NCBI GenBank assembly: GCA_016720395.1
Contig: JADKKR010000005.1
Span: 124,001 to 188,000 of the forward strand
Length of the DNA stretch: 64,000 nucleotides
Direction: 5' to 3'
DNA from: Geobacteraceae bacterium
GTDB taxonomy: Bacteria > Desulfobacterota > Desulfuromonadia > Geobacterales > Pseudopelobacteraceae
The position numbers and the translations under genes were made by a program. Under the pieces are notes generated by a model. It worked only from the letters and a program-made list of their open reading frames with translations, searched no databases and was not told the DNA's origin. Shown here piece by piece: positions 15,291-25,342 of this stretch. How positions within the stretch are numbered: the stretch's first letter is position 1; every line of letters begins with the position of its first letter.

Positions 15291-16283
15291 ATGACTATGC
15301 GCAGCTATATTAACCATACAGCAGAAAGGGTACTGTCCGGGGAGATACTCTCCGCCGGGGATGCCCTCAGGCTGGCGGATGCCGATGGAACCGACCTGCA
15401 TCTGTTGTTTGCCGAGGCGTCCCGCATACGGGAGCATTTCAAGGGGAGTTCGGCGTCGCTCTGCTCGATCATTAACGCAAAATCGGGCCGCTGCCCTGAA
15501 AACTGCGCCTTCTGCGCCCAGTCGTCGGCACATGCGACGAATGTCCCGGTCTACCCGCTGGTGGATGAGGACGAACTGGTCCGCTGCGCCCACAGCGCGG
15601 AACAGAACGGCGCCCGCTGCTACGGGATCATCACCAGCGGGACCGGCATCCGGCCGGGTGCCGAGCTGGAGAAGATCTGCCGCGCCGTGCGACGGATCAA
15701 GGCGGAGACCGGCATCGATCCCTCCTGCTCGCTGGGGATCCTGGATTATGCTACGGCGATGCAGCTCAAAGAGGCCGGCATGGTCACCTACCACCATAAT
15801 CTGGAGACCTCGCGCAGTTTTTTCCCGAATATCTGCACGACCCACGATTATGAAGACGATCTGGAGACGATCAGGGCTGTCAAGCGGGCCGGACTCAAGG
15901 CCTGCTGCGGCGGGATCTTCGGCCTCGGCGAGACCTTCAGCCACCGTGTGGAGATGGCCGAAACACTGCGCGAGCTGGATGTGGACACGGTGCCGATAAA
16001 TTTCCTTAACCCGGTCGAGGGCACACGTCTGGCTGATGCCGCGTTCCTGACCCCGATGGAGTGTCTTACGATCATAGCGCTCTACCGGTTTATGCTGCCA
16101 ACCAGGGACCTGACCGTATGCGGCGGGCGCGAGAAGAATCTGCGGGAACTGCAGTCGTGGATTTTCCTGGCCGGTGCCAGCGGCATGATGACCGGCAACT
16201 ACCTGACCACGCCGGGCAGGGACCCGCTCCAGGACCGCCAGATGCTGACCGATCTGGGCATGGCGATCGGGGTGTGCGGGTGA
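15291..16283 (+). CDS. bioB: Biotin synthase
   Basis: BioB inserts sulfur into dethiobiotin by radical-SAM chemistry, the last step of biotin synthesis. The 330-residue protein has the CxxxCxxC cluster motif in GRCPENCAFCAQSS, the YHHNLETSRSFFPNI segment, GGIFGLGET, and the PINFLNPVEGTRL motif, all conserved in the family. ATG 15291 is selected over upstream in-frame starts because GGAGG (15280-15284) sits 6 bp before it and the N-terminus then has family length. It is first in an overlapping bioB-bioD-bioA operon. Confidence 0.97.
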   Translation: MTMRSYINHTAERVLSGEILSAGDALRLADADGTDLHLLFAEASRIREHFKGSSASLCSIINAKSGRCPENCAFCAQSSAHATNVPVYPLVDEDELVRCAHSAEQNGARCYGIITSGTGIRPGAELEKICRAVRRIKAETGIDPSCSLGILDYATAMQLKEAGMVTYHHNLETSRSFFPNICTTHDYEDDLETIRAVKRAGLKACCGGIFGLGETFSHRVEMAETLRELDVDTVPINFLNPVEGTRLADAAFLTPMECLTIIALYRFMLPTRDLTVCGGREKNLRELQSWIFLAGASGMMTGNYLTTPGRDPLQDRQMLTDLGMAIGVCG

Positions 16284-16996
16284 GCCGTGGAATCTTCATA
16301 ACCGGTACCGATACCGGTGTCGGCAAGACCGTAGTTGCTGCCGTGCTGGCTCGCCTGCTGCGCATGCGCGGCCTTTCTGTCGGAGTGATGAAGCCGGTCA
16401 CCAGCGGCTGCCGTGAAGAGGATGGCAGGCTGATTTCTGACGATGCCCTGCTGCTCTGCCAGGCCGCCGGAGTGGAATGCTCGGATGATGTGGCCCCCTA
16501 CCTGCTGCGGGAGCCGGTCGCGCCGGCCGAGGCCGCCAAACATGACGGAGTCGTCATAGATTTCTCCCGGATCCGCGAATCGTTCGAGCGCCTGGCAGCC
16601 AGCCACGATTTTGTGATCGTCGAAGGTGCCGGGGGCCTGATGGTCCCGCTGGCCGGCGGCCTGCTGGTGGCCGACCTGGCCCGGCTGCTGGATCTGCCGC
16701 TCCTGGTGGTGGCCCGTCCCGGCCTGGGGACCATCAACCATACGGTCCTGACCTGTTTTGCAGCCGGGCAGATGGATCTGAAGGTCGCCGGTGTGATCAT
16801 CAACAATTATCCCGATGATCCGGGGCTGGCTGAGCGGAGTGCGCCGCACCATATCGGATCGCTGTGCGGTGCCGCGGTGCTGGGAATCTGGCCGCACCGT
16901 GACGATATCGATGAGCTGGAGCTGGTCGAAGGTCTGGCGGACTGGCTGGACGGTCAGGCTGAAACTGACATCGTGCTGCGGGAACTGGGGCTGTGA
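16280..16996 (+). CDS. bioD: Dethiobiotin synthetase
   Basis: BioD closes the ureido ring of dethiobiotin from 7,8-diaminopelargonate, CO2 and ATP. The 238-residue product starts SRGIFITGTDTGVGKTVVAA, containing the P-loop GTDTGVGKT, then MKPVTSGC and the conserved VEGAGGLMVPL motif. The GTG start at 16280 overlaps the bioB stop by 4 bp (GTGA), which fixes the reading frame and implies translational coupling. Family length is usual (220-240). Confidence 0.97.
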   Translation: MSRGIFITGTDTGVGKTVVAAVLARLLRMRGLSVGVMKPVTSGCREEDGRLISDDALLLCQAAGVECSDDVAPYLLREPVAPAEAAKHDGVVIDFSRIRESFERLAASHDFVIVEGAGGLMVPLAGGLLVADLARLLDLPLLVVARPGLGTINHTVLTCFAAGQMDLKVAGVIINNYPDDPGLAERSAPHHIGSLCGAAVLGIWPHRDDIDELELVEGLADWLDGQAETDIVLRELGL

Positions 16997-18354
16997 GCGG
17001 ATATACGACGAGCCAGCTGCGGGAGTGGGACAAGCAGCATGTCTGGCACCCCTTCACCCAGATGCAGGACTGGGAGCAGGAGGAGCCGATCGTCATCACC
17101 CGGGGCGAGGGGAGCTGGCTGATCGATTCTGAGGGCAAGCGCTACCTGGACGGGGTGGCCTCGATGTGGACCAATGTCCACGGCCACTGCCGCCGCGAAC
17201 TGAACGAGGCGCTCAAGGCCCAGGTCGACCGGCTGGAACATTCCACCCTGCTGGGGCTGGCCGGCGAGCAGAGCATCATCCTGGCCCGCAGGCTGGCGGA
17301 GATCACCCCTGCCGGTCTTGACCGCTTCTTCTATTCCGACAACGGCTCCACCGCCATGGAAGTGGCGGTCAAGATGGCCTTTCAGTACCAGGTGCACCGG
17401 GGGAGGGCGGAACGTTCACGCTTCATAACCTTCCGTAACGCCTATCACGGTGACACACTGGGAGCGGTGAGTGTCGGCGGCATAGATATCTATCACAGCA
17501 CCTTCCGGCCGCTGCTGTTCGAGACCATCCAGGCGCCGTCTCCCTACTGCTACCGCTGCGAGATGGGCTGCTCCGGACCCGAGTCCTGCGGCATGAAGTG
17601 CCTGGATGCCCTGGAGGCCTTGATGATCGAGCAGGGCGCCCGCTGTGCCGGCCTGGTGATCGAACCGCTCCTGCAGGGTGCCGGGGGAATGATCGTGCAG
17701 CCCCACGGCTTCCTGCGGCGGGTGCGGGATCTGTGCGACCGGTACGGCCTGCTGATGATCGCCGATGAGGTCGCCACCGGGTTCGGCCGGACCGGCCGCA
17801 TGTTCGCCTGTGATCATGAAGGGGTGGTGCCTGACATCATGGCGCTCTCCAAGGGCATCGCGGCCGGGTACCTGCCGATCGCCGCCACCGTGACGACCGG
17901 GGAGGTCTACGAAGCCTTTCTCGGCCGGTATGCCGAACTCAAGACCTTCTTCCACGGCCACACCTTCACCGGCAACCCTCTGGCCTGCGCCGTTGCCCTG
18001 AAGAGCCTGGACCTGTTCGAGTCCGACCGCCTGCTGGACGCGTTGCAGCCCAAAATCCTGCGGCTGCAGGAACGGCTGGCAGAGATTGCCTGTCTGCCCC
18101 ACGTGGGTGATGTCCGCCAGTGCGGTATGGCGGCGGGGATTGAACTGGTCGAAGACAAGGCCACCAAACGGGCCTATCCCTGGGAGCTGAAGACCGGGGT
18201 GCGTGTTTGCCTGGAGGCCCGCAAGCTGGGGATTTTCTCCCGGCCGCTGGGGAACACCGTGGTGGTCTTTCCCCCGCTGAGCATTACCCCTGACGAGCTG
18301 GAACTGCTGCTGGACGGACTGGAACAGGCGATAATTAATGTTGTCGAAGAATAA
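16993..18354 (+). CDS. bioA: 7,8-diaminopelargonate (DAPA) aminotransferase
   Basis: BioA transfers an amino group, normally from S-adenosylmethionine, to 7-keto-8-aminopelargonate (KAPA) using PLP. The 453 residues show HVWHPFTQMQDW at the N-terminus, SDNGSTAMEVAVKMAFQY, the metal/PLP motif IADEVATGFGRTG and the PLP lysine in ALSKGIAAGYLPIAAT. GTG 16993 overlaps the bioD stop by 4 bp. bioF and bioH/bioC functions are not in the window, so the early pathway lies elsewhere. Confidence 0.97.
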   Translation: MSGYTTSQLREWDKQHVWHPFTQMQDWEQEEPIVITRGEGSWLIDSEGKRYLDGVASMWTNVHGHCRRELNEALKAQVDRLEHSTLLGLAGEQSIILARRLAEITPAGLDRFFYSDNGSTAMEVAVKMAFQYQVHRGRAERSRFITFRNAYHGDTLGAVSVGGIDIYHSTFRPLLFETIQAPSPYCYRCEMGCSGPESCGMKCLDALEALMIEQGARCAGLVIEPLLQGAGGMIVQPHGFLRRVRDLCDRYGLLMIADEVATGFGRTGRMFACDHEGVVPDIMALSKGIAAGYLPIAATVTTGEVYEAFLGRYAELKTFFHGHTFTGNPLACAVALKSLDLFESDRLLDALQPKILRLQERLAEIACLPHVGDVRQCGMAAGIELVEDKATKRAYPWELKTGVRVCLEARKLGIFSRPLGNTVVVFPPLSITPDELELLLDGLEQAIINVVEE

Positions 18355-18439
18355 AGTCGCTTAAAAATCGCGCAGACTGCCGCAAAGGGGCTTTACCCAC
18401 TGGACAATATTGTGGTATTGTTGTTTAAGAGGTGACACC

Positions 18440-18709
18440 ATGCTAGTGCAAACCGACACAAGACGGAGAATTACCCTTCCCCCCAATTCCGGCATTAAAC
18501 CTGGCGATGCAATCGACCTTGAAATCCTAGAGGACGGAAGGATCATGCTGATTCCGGTAGAGGCGATACCAAAGCATCAGCTCTGGGCCTGGACGGTCGA
18601 AAGTAAACATCTGATCGAAACATCGATGGCAGATCCGAGACAATCGATTGTGGTTGAAACCTCCGGCCAGGCAGGAGACGTTGCACAGAGGTGGCTGGAT
18701 GAGGGTTGA
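18440..18709 (+). CDS. AbrB/MazE-like DNA-binding protein, probable antitoxin
   Basis: The 89-residue protein opens with an AbrB/MazE swapped-hairpin motif (VQTDTRRRITLPPNSGIKPGDAIDLEILEDGRIMLIPV) that binds DNA as a dimer. The acidic, less ordered C-terminal half (MADPRQSIVVETSG onward) would be the toxin-binding part. ATG 18440 follows AAGAGGTGA. It overlaps the next gene by 11 bp. The pair has the size and order of a type II toxin-antitoxin module. Function as antitoxin is inferred from this arrangement. Confidence 0.8.
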   Translation: MLVQTDTRRRITLPPNSGIKPGDAIDLEILEDGRIMLIPVEAIPKHQLWAWTVESKHLIETSMADPRQSIVVETSGQAGDVAQRWLDEG

Positions 18710-18995
18710 GATTCGTCCCGCCTTCGACGAGGCCGTCATGCAGGCAGAACTGCCTGTGCGAAAAGCCGCGGCCAAAATGCTTCAGATGTTGCAATCATTG
18801 GATCTGGTCAAGCTCTGGAATCACCCCGGGATGAATTTTGAAAAATTACACGGAATGTTTGAACCGGTATCCGGGGAGCAATTGTATTCTCTCCGGGTGA
18901 CTGGTAGTGCCCGGGCAGTGTCGTGCCTGTTGAAGGGTCCGACTATTGTGCTGGTCAGTCTTCACACACAGCACGATAATGCGTACAGGCGTTAA
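18699..18995 (+). CDS. RelE/ParE-fold toxin-like protein
   Basis: The 98-residue protein ends in RVTGSARAVSCLLKGPTIVLVSLHTQHDNAYRR, which has the strand-turn-strand layout and the terminal HxxHDxxY-type motif of RelE-superfamily toxins with plasmid maintenance-like histories. The N-terminal half is helical. ATG 18699 lies inside the preceding AbrB-like gene, so the two are translationally coupled. The assignment rests on fold pattern and context; the catalytic residues are not certain. Confidence 0.7.
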   Translation: MRVEIRPAFDEAVMQAELPVRKAAAKMLQMLQSLDLVKLWNHPGMNFEKLHGMFEPVSGEQLYSLRVTGSARAVSCLLKGPTIVLVSLHTQHDNAYRR

Positions 18996-19005
18996 GAGTA
19001 TTTGG

Positions 19006-19030
19006 CCCACCCACAAGGTGGGTTTCTTGT
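19006..19030 (+). terminator. Rho-independent terminator after toxin-antitoxin pair
   Basis: CCCACC-cacaa-GGTGGG is followed directly by TTTCTTGTTT, 10 bp past the toxin-like gene's stop codon. Confidence 0.75.
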
Positions 19031-19126
19031 TTCTGCGTCAGCCGCCGAATCAATTTATGATTGCAATTAGGGCCAATTGCCGATTAAATGCTCCATGAAA
19101 ATCCGGAATACAAGGTGAAGCCGACG

Positions 19127-20513
<1,387 letters not shown>

Positions 20514-20541
20514 AGATAAAAGCCGAACCGGAGCGGTTGAT

Positions 20542-20584
20542 ACAACAAAGGGCATCTGCTGATTCAGCAGATGCCCTTTGTTGT
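20542..20584. terminator. Bidirectional terminator between regulator and tRNA cluster
   Basis: A 20-bp perfect stem (ACAACAAAGGGCATCTGCTG and its complement) with a 3-base ATT loop. The outer AACAAA/TTTGTT pairs give a T-rich tail on both strands, so it can stop the rightward regulator transcript and the leftward tRNA transcript. Confidence 0.85.
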
Positions 20585-20587
20585 GTA

Positions 20588-20664
20588 TGGCGGGGTTGAC
20601 GGGGCTCGAACCCGCGACTTCCAGCGTGACAGGCTGGCACTCTAACCGACTGAGCTACAACCCC
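20588..20664 (-). tRNA. tRNA-Asp (GTC), second copy
   Basis: 77 nt including an encoded CCA end. The acceptor stem GGGGTTG/CAACCCC with G discriminator, anticodon arm CCAGC-CTGTCAC-GCTGG (anticodon GTC) and T-loop GGTTCGAGCCC are all intact. It is the last of three tRNAs read leftward (Asp-Val-Asp) and is identical in sequence to the copy at 20803-20879. Confidence 0.97.
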
Positions 20665-20718
20665 AATCTCGTGATACGGTGAAAAAAACAGGGAAAAGGA
20701 TTCTTTTCCCTGTCTGGA

Positions 20719-20794
20719 TGGTGGGCGAAACAGGGATCGAACCTGTGACATCCAGCTTGTAAGGCTGGCGCTCTCCCAGCTGAGCTATTCGCCC
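20719..20794 (-). tRNA. tRNA-Val (TAC)
   Basis: 76 nt with encoded CCA. Acceptor stem GGGCGAA, anticodon arm CCAGC-CTTACAA-GCTGG (anticodon TAC) and T-loop GGTTCGATCCC are intact. It lies between the two tRNA-Asp genes. Confidence 0.97.
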
Positions 20795-20802
20795 TGATTG
20801 TA

Positions 20803-20879
20803 TGGCGGGGTTGACGGGGCTCGAACCCGCGACTTCCAGCGTGACAGGCTGGCACTCTAACCGACTGAGCTACAACCCC
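20803..20879 (-). tRNA. tRNA-Asp (GTC), first copy
   Basis: 77 nt with encoded CCA, same sequence as 20588-20664 with anticodon GTC. It begins the tRNA cluster only 24 bp after the HU stop codon, so it may be co-transcribed with hup. Confidence 0.97.
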
Positions 20880-20903
20880 GCAAACACAGACGGATCTGTG
20901 TAA

Positions 20904-21185
20904 TTACTTTTTGCTGTTTACGGCCTCTTTGAGGGTTTTGCCGGCCTTGAACTTGGGTACGGTTGCAGCAGGGATGTTGATCTTCTTGCCGGTCTGCGGG
21001 TTCTGGCCTTTACGGGCAGCCCTTTTGGCGGTCGAGAAGGTCCCGAAGCCGACCAGGCTCAGCTTGTCACCCTTTTTGAGGGCTGCAGTCACGGTGGCGA
21101 TGAAAGCGCCGACCGCCTTCTCTGCTTCTACCTTCTTCAGCCCGGCTCCTGCGGCTACAGCGCTAATCAGTTCAGCTTTTGTCAT
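20904..21185 (-). CDS. hup: DNA-binding protein HU
   Basis: This 93-residue nucleoid protein has the complete HU fold: MTKAELISAVA helices, the VGFGTFSTAKRAARKGQNPQTG beta-arm entry with the conserved GFGTF and RxGxNPxTG signature, IPAATVPKFKAGKTLKEAVN at the end. The Ala-rich N-terminal half and Lys-rich ends are typical of Geobacter-type HU. A GGAGG ribosome site precedes ATG 21185. It lies between clpX and the tRNA cluster; a lon gene, common after clpX in many bacteria, is absent here. Confidence 0.97.
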   Translation of the reverse strand: MTKAELISAVAAGAGLKKVEAEKAVGAFIATVTAALKKGDKLSLVGFGTFSTAKRAARKGQNPQTGKKINIPAATVPKFKAGKTLKEAVNSKK

Positions 21186-21397
21186 GATACACCTCCTGAA
21201 TTTGTATGTGAATCCAAAGCGAGTCAGTGTTTATCAGATTCTATCGGGAACTGTCAAGAAAAAAATACTCGCAAACGCACAGTTTACGGGGTGTGAGAGC
21301 CTTTTGCCGGCAATTTTCCCGGTTCAGTCTGTCTGCCCTGGTGCAAAACGTTACCGGTAACCTGCCTGTTTCACAGGCATTATCTCATTTCTCCCGG

Positions 21398-22654
21398 TCA
21401 GGCAGCGTCATTGACCTGCTGCTCATAGACCACGATCGGCTTTTCCTTGTGGTAGATGACGTCTTCGCTGATGACGACCTCGCGGACGTTGGGCTGCGAG
21501 GGTACGTCATACATGATGTCCAGCATGGAGTTCTCCAGGATGGAGCGCAGGCCGCGAGCGCCGGTATTGCGCTTGAGCGCCTCCTTGGCGATGGCCACCA
21601 GCGAACCGTCGGTAAAACGCAGCCGGACGCCTTCCAGGTCGAACAGCTTCTGGTACTGTTTGACCAGCGCGTTCTTGGGCTCCTTGAGGATCTGCACCAT
21701 GGCGTCCTCGTCCAGTTCGGTCAGGGTCGCCAGCATGGGCAGGCGTCCGATGAACTCCGGAATGTAGCCGTATTTGAGCAGGTCATCGGGCGTGACGTTG
21801 AGGAGCAGTTCGCCCAGTTTCTTCTCGGCGCGTTTCTTGACATCGGCGCCGAACCCCAGGCTCTTCATGCCGATACGCTGCTGGATGACACCCTCCAGAC
21901 CGGCAAAGGCTCCGCCGCAGATGAAGAGGATGTTGGTGGTGTCGACCTTCATGAACTCCTGCTGGGGATGCTTGCGCCCCCCTTTGGGCGGGATGCTGGC
22001 CACCGTGCCTTCGATGATCTTGAGCAGGGCCTGCTGAACGCCTTCACCGGAGACATCGCGGGTCAGGGAGGGTGATTCGCTCTTGCGGGCGATCTTGTCG
22101 ATCTCGTCGATGTAGACGATGCCTTTCTGGGCACGTTCCACGTCGTAATCGGCGGCCTGCAGCAGGCTCAGGATGATGTTCTCCACATCCTCGCCCACGT
22201 AGCCGGCCTCGGTCAGGTTGGTGGCATCTGCCATGGCAAAGGGGACCTTGAGGATGCGCGCCAGAGTCTGGGCCAGAAGGGTCTTACCCGAGCCGGTCGG
22301 ACCGAGCAGGAGGATGTTGCTTTTCTGCATTTCCACTTCACCCGGCTTCTGGCCGGATTCGATGCGTTTGTAATGGTTGTAGACCGCTACCGAGAGTACC
22401 TTCTTGGCCTTGTCCTGGCCGATGACGTATTCATCGAGGATGTCCTTGATCTCCCGGGGCTTGGGCAGCTTCTTCATGTCCGGCCCCAGGGTCTCCTCCA
22501 TCTTCATCTCTTCAGCGATGATGTCGTTGCAGAGTTCGATGCATTCGTCACAGATGTAGACCGCCGGTCCGGCGATGAGTTTCTTGACCTCTTCCTGGCT
22601 TTTGCCGCAGAAGGAACAGGTCAGGTTTTCCTGTTTCGTATCCCGGCGGGTCAT
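21398..22654 (-). CDS. clpX: ATP-dependent Clp protease ATP-binding subunit ClpX
   Basis: ClpX unfolds substrates and feeds them to ClpP. The 418 residues have the N-terminal zinc-binding domain (CSFCGKSQEEV and YICDECIELC), Walker A GPTGSGKT, Walker B VYIDEIDKIA, the pore and sensor regions, and GGAFAGLEGVIQQRIG. The start at ATG 22654 overlaps the clpP stop by 4 bp, so the two are coupled. A hairpin GCCTGT-ttc-ACAGGC at 21362-21376 lies after the stop and could be its terminator. Confidence 0.98.
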   Translation of the reverse strand: MTRRDTKQENLTCSFCGKSQEEVKKLIAGPAVYICDECIELCNDIIAEEMKMEETLGPDMKKLPKPREIKDILDEYVIGQDKAKKVLSVAVYNHYKRIESGQKPGEVEMQKSNILLLGPTGSGKTLLAQTLARILKVPFAMADATNLTEAGYVGEDVENIILSLLQAADYDVERAQKGIVYIDEIDKIARKSESPSLTRDVSGEGVQQALLKIIEGTVASIPPKGGRKHPQQEFMKVDTTNILFICGGAFAGLEGVIQQRIGMKSLGFGADVKKRAEKKLGELLLNVTPDDLLKYGYIPEFIGRLPMLATLTELDEDAMVQILKEPKNALVKQYQKLFDLEGVRLRFTDGSLVAIAKEALKRNTGARGLRSILENSMLDIMYDVPSQPNVREVVISEDVIYHKEKPIVVYEQQVNDAA

Positions 22655-23250
22655 GCTGCACCTCCGCCGGCCGTATGCCTGGTCACGATGGCGTCGATCA
22701 GTCCGTATTCTTTCGCATCGGCTGCGGACATGAAGTAGTCGCGCTCGGTGTCATTCTCGACTTTTTCGACCTTCTGCCCGGTCATTTCGGCCAGCAGGGC
22801 ATTCAGCTCATCCTTCATGCGCAGGATTTCCCTGGCGTGGATGTTGATGTCGGTAGCCTGTCCCTGAAAACCGCCCAGAGGCTGGTGGATCATGATCCGT
22901 GAATGGTTGAGGCTGAAGCGCTTGCCCTTTTCGCCTGCGGCCAGGAGGAATGCGCCCATGGAGGCGGCCTGACCTACGCAGATTGTTGAAACCGGGGCCT
23001 TGATGTAGCGCATGGTGTCAAAGATCGCCATGCCGGCTGTCACAACGCCGCCGGGTGAGTTGATGTAGAGGTGGATGTCTTTGTCGGCATCTTCGGCTTC
23101 CAGGAAAAGAAGCTGGGCGATGATCAGGTTGGCGACATGGTCGTCTACGCCGCCCCCCAGAAAGATGATGCGCTCTTTGAGCAGGCGCGAGTAGATATCA
23201 TAGGATCGTTCGCCTCGTCCGGTCTGCTCGACTACTATCGGGATATACAT
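22651..23250 (-). CDS. clpP: ATP-dependent Clp protease proteolytic subunit ClpP
   Basis: This 199-residue serine protease has the catalytic Ser in GQAASMGAFLLAAG, His in RIMIHQPLGGFQGQA and Asp in ERDYFMSAADAKEYGLID, with the conserved IYINSPGGVVTAGMAIFDTM segment. It forms the tetradecameric chamber served by ClpX. Order tig-clpP-clpX on one strand is the common arrangement. The tig-clpP gap is 42 bp. Confidence 0.98.
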   Translation of the reverse strand: MYIPIVVEQTGRGERSYDIYSRLLKERIIFLGGGVDDHVANLIIAQLLFLEAEDADKDIHLYINSPGGVVTAGMAIFDTMRYIKAPVSTICVGQAASMGAFLLAAGEKGKRFSLNHSRIMIHQPLGGFQGQATDINIHAREILRMKDELNALLAEMTGQKVEKVENDTERDYFMSAADAKEYGLIDAIVTRHTAGGGAA

Positions 23251-23292
23251 GATGACCTTTCTTGGATGCTGCGTTACGGGAACTGCGTCAGC

Positions 23293-24603
23293 CTATTGAG
23301 CCTTGATTGCGGCGGCATCGACTTCGGTTACCACGGCATTGTCCAGCAGGAAGCGGATGGCCTTGTCCTCTTTGATCTCCGAGATCAGGGCATTCCGGGC
23401 GCTCTTGTTGGAGGAGTAGTACTCCTTGATGCGGCCCAGCATGTCAGGGTTGCCGGCGGCGATCTGCTCGAAGCGCTCGGCAAGGTCGTCGTCACCGGCT
23501 GTGATGTTTTCCTTCTCCACAAGCGCCATCAGCAGCAGGCCACCCTTGACCTTGTCTTCGGCCGAATCACGGAAACGGAGGCGGAAGCCTTCATCGTCGA
23601 GTCCCATCATCTCGATGGACATGCGCTGGCCTTTCAGGCGGTTCTTGAGGTTCTCCAGCATATGGTCCAGCTGGCGCTTAACCATGGACTGGGGAACATC
23701 CAGAGGGTTCTTCTGGATCAAGGCCTGGATGACCCGCTCCTTCAACTCATTCTCGATGCGCTCGGTTTCCTGCTTTTCCAGATACTCGGCCATCTTGGCG
23801 CGCAGCTGGTCCATGGTGTCATACTCACCGAATTGCCGGGCAAAGTCGTCGTCGAGTTCGGGAAGATCCTTGTGTTTGATTTCTTTGAGGGTTACCTGGA
23901 AGACGCCCTCCTTGCCGGCGGCCTCCGCGGTGCGGTAACCTTCCGGCAGTGTGATGCGGATCTCTTTCTGCTCACCGCACGTCATGCCGACCAGCTGCTC
24001 TTCGAAGCCCGGAACCATCCGGTTCGATCCCACTTCGAGTTCGGCGTCTTCGGCGGCAGTGCTCTCCTCCGGAAAGCCTTCTACGGAAAACGTATAGTCG
24101 AGGGTGACGGTATGGCCGTTTTCGACCGCAGCGCCTTCATCCAGCGGGGTAAGCTGGGCCATGTTCTCCTGCATGCGCTTGATCTCGCCCTCGATGTTCT
24201 CGGGGTTGAGGACAAACTTCTCTTTGCTGATCTCAAAACCGGTGTACTCGTTCAGCAGGATCTCCGGCATGATTTCCACGAGTGCGCTGTATTTGAACGG
24301 AGTACCCTGTGCAAGGATCTCGCTTTCGATGGTTGGTGAGTCGATCGGCTCGATCTTGTGCTCGTCCAGGGCCTTGAACAGTGTCTGCTCATAAAAGCGT
24401 CGCATGACCTCGTCCCGCATGGCGTCGCTGTAGGTCCGCCTGATCAGCTGAATCGGCGCCTTGCCCGGGCGGAAACCCTGCAGTTTTGCCCGTTTCTGGA
24501 TGCCGGCATAGGAGTTTTCAATCTCGGCGTCGACACGCTCGGCCGGGATTTCAATAGAGACTTTCTTGGTAACGGGGCTGATGGTTTCGACGGTAACCTG
24601 CAT
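23293..24603 (-). CDS. tig: Trigger factor
   Basis: This 436-residue ribosome-associated chaperone has the ribosome-docking motif GFRPGKAPIQLI (residues about 42-53), a central FKBP-type domain (about 150-245, with VENGHTVTLDYTFSVEGFPEES and GMTCGEQKEIRITLPEGY) and a helical C-terminal chaperone domain with conserved NPLDVPQSMVKRQLDHM. It leads the tig-clpP-clpX cluster. A tRNA-Leu gene lies 59 bp upstream on the same strand. Confidence 0.97.
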   Translation of the reverse strand: MQVTVETISPVTKKVSIEIPAERVDAEIENSYAGIQKRAKLQGFRPGKAPIQLIRRTYSDAMRDEVMRRFYEQTLFKALDEHKIEPIDSPTIESEILAQGTPFKYSALVEIMPEILLNEYTGFEISKEKFVLNPENIEGEIKRMQENMAQLTPLDEGAAVENGHTVTLDYTFSVEGFPEESTAAEDAELEVGSNRMVPGFEEQLVGMTCGEQKEIRITLPEGYRTAEAAGKEGVFQVTLKEIKHKDLPELDDDFARQFGEYDTMDQLRAKMAEYLEKQETERIENELKERVIQALIQKNPLDVPQSMVKRQLDHMLENLKNRLKGQRMSIEMMGLDDEGFRLRFRDSAEDKVKGGLLLMALVEKENITAGDDDLAERFEQIAAGNPDMLGRIKEYYSSNKSARNALISEIKEDKAIRFLLDNAVVTEVDAAAIKAQ

Positions 24604-24661
24604 TGGTGTGACCTTTCCTGGTGATATAGTTTCAAACGGTTGTTGTTGAGGGGTGTTTACA

Positions 24662-24746
24662 TGGTGCGAGAGAGGAGACTTGAACTCCTATACCCTGAGG
24701 TGCCAGATCCTAAGTCTGGTGCGTCTGCCAATTCCGCCATTCTCGC
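24662..24746 (-). tRNA. tRNA-Leu (TAG)
   Basis: 85 nt with encoded CCA and a class II long variable arm. Anticodon loop CTTAGGA gives anticodon TAG, and the D-arm GGCGGAATTGGCAGACGC is Leu-like. The acceptor stem GCGAGAA pairs with CTCTCGC in six positions, leaving an A7-C66 mismatch at the base next to the T-arm. Confidence 0.93.
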
Positions 24747-24855
24747 ACAAAAAAATACTGTCTTCATTTCCGGTACTGCAAAGAAATAAATTGAATAACC
24801 AAAAATATGGGAAAATGAGCATCGGGTCAAGCAATTAATTAACTGTAACCGTATA

Positions 24856-25212
24856 CTACCCTCCGGCCAGTTTTACGCGAAAGCCGCGGTTCTGCAACTC
24901 CAGGAGCAGTTTGTCACGATGGTCCCCCTGAATCTCGATGATGCCGTCCTTGATGGTCCCGCCGCAGCCGCAGCGTTTTTTCAGCGCCCCGGCCAGTTCT
25001 TTCAAGGCTGCCTCTGCAAGCGGGACGCCGCTGATGACGATCACCGTCCCGCCGCCGCGCCCCTTGGTCTCGCGCCGCAGGCGGACGGTCCCGTCGGCTG
25101 GATCCGGCTTTACAGGGCTCTGTCGGGGCTTGCCTTTGGCCGGGGTCGCAGGCTGCTTGACCAGGCCGCTTTCCGAGGAATAGACCAGGGTGGATGTATC
25201 AGAAGGTTTCAT
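24856..25212 (-). CDS. SUI1/eIF1-family translation factor (YciH-like)
   Basis: The 118-residue protein has a basic, Pro/Lys-rich N-terminal tail (about 1-40) and a C-terminal SUI1 domain with VRLRRETKGRGGGTVIVISG, ALKKRCGCGGTIKDGIIEIQGDHRDKL and FRVKLAGG. The KKxCGCGGT motif is invariant in bacterial YciH/eIF1 homologues. Such proteins bind near the ribosomal P site and are thought to act in start-codon selection. It is separated from nadE by a palindromic repeat at 25224-25342. Confidence 0.92.
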   Translation of the reverse strand: MKPSDTSTLVYSSESGLVKQPATPAKGKPRQSPVKPDPADGTVRLRRETKGRGGGTVIVISGVPLAEAALKELAGALKKRCGCGGTIKDGIIEIQGDHRDKLLLELQNRGFRVKLAGG

Positions 25213-25223
25213 GATTGCCTCAT

Positions 25224-25342
25224 GTGAAATGTGGATTTTTTCGCAAGGTCAAGGCGGACGAGGACGGACGCGTACATTCAAAGTACGCTGCACAAGTCCG
25301 ACAGATGTCCAACGCAGAGATTGCGGAAAAAGACCATTTCAC
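25224..25342. repeat. Extragenic palindromic element, copy 1
   Basis: Outer arms GTGAAATGTGGATTTTTTCG and GCGGAAAAAGACCATTTCAC face each other around a GC-rich middle with GGTCAAGGCGGACGAGG and AACGCAGAGATTGCGG and a central GTAC-ttcaaa-GTAC type core (CGCGTACATTCAAAGTACGC). The element overlaps the last codon and stop of nadE. Related copies are at 30569-30688 and 50126-50258. Confidence 0.75.

Noticed and set aside
23071..24339. 422-residue plus-strand open frame over tig
   Set aside because: Antisense to trigger factor, whose sequence is fully conserved. Composition is His/Asp/Leu-rich, as expected of a reversed frame.
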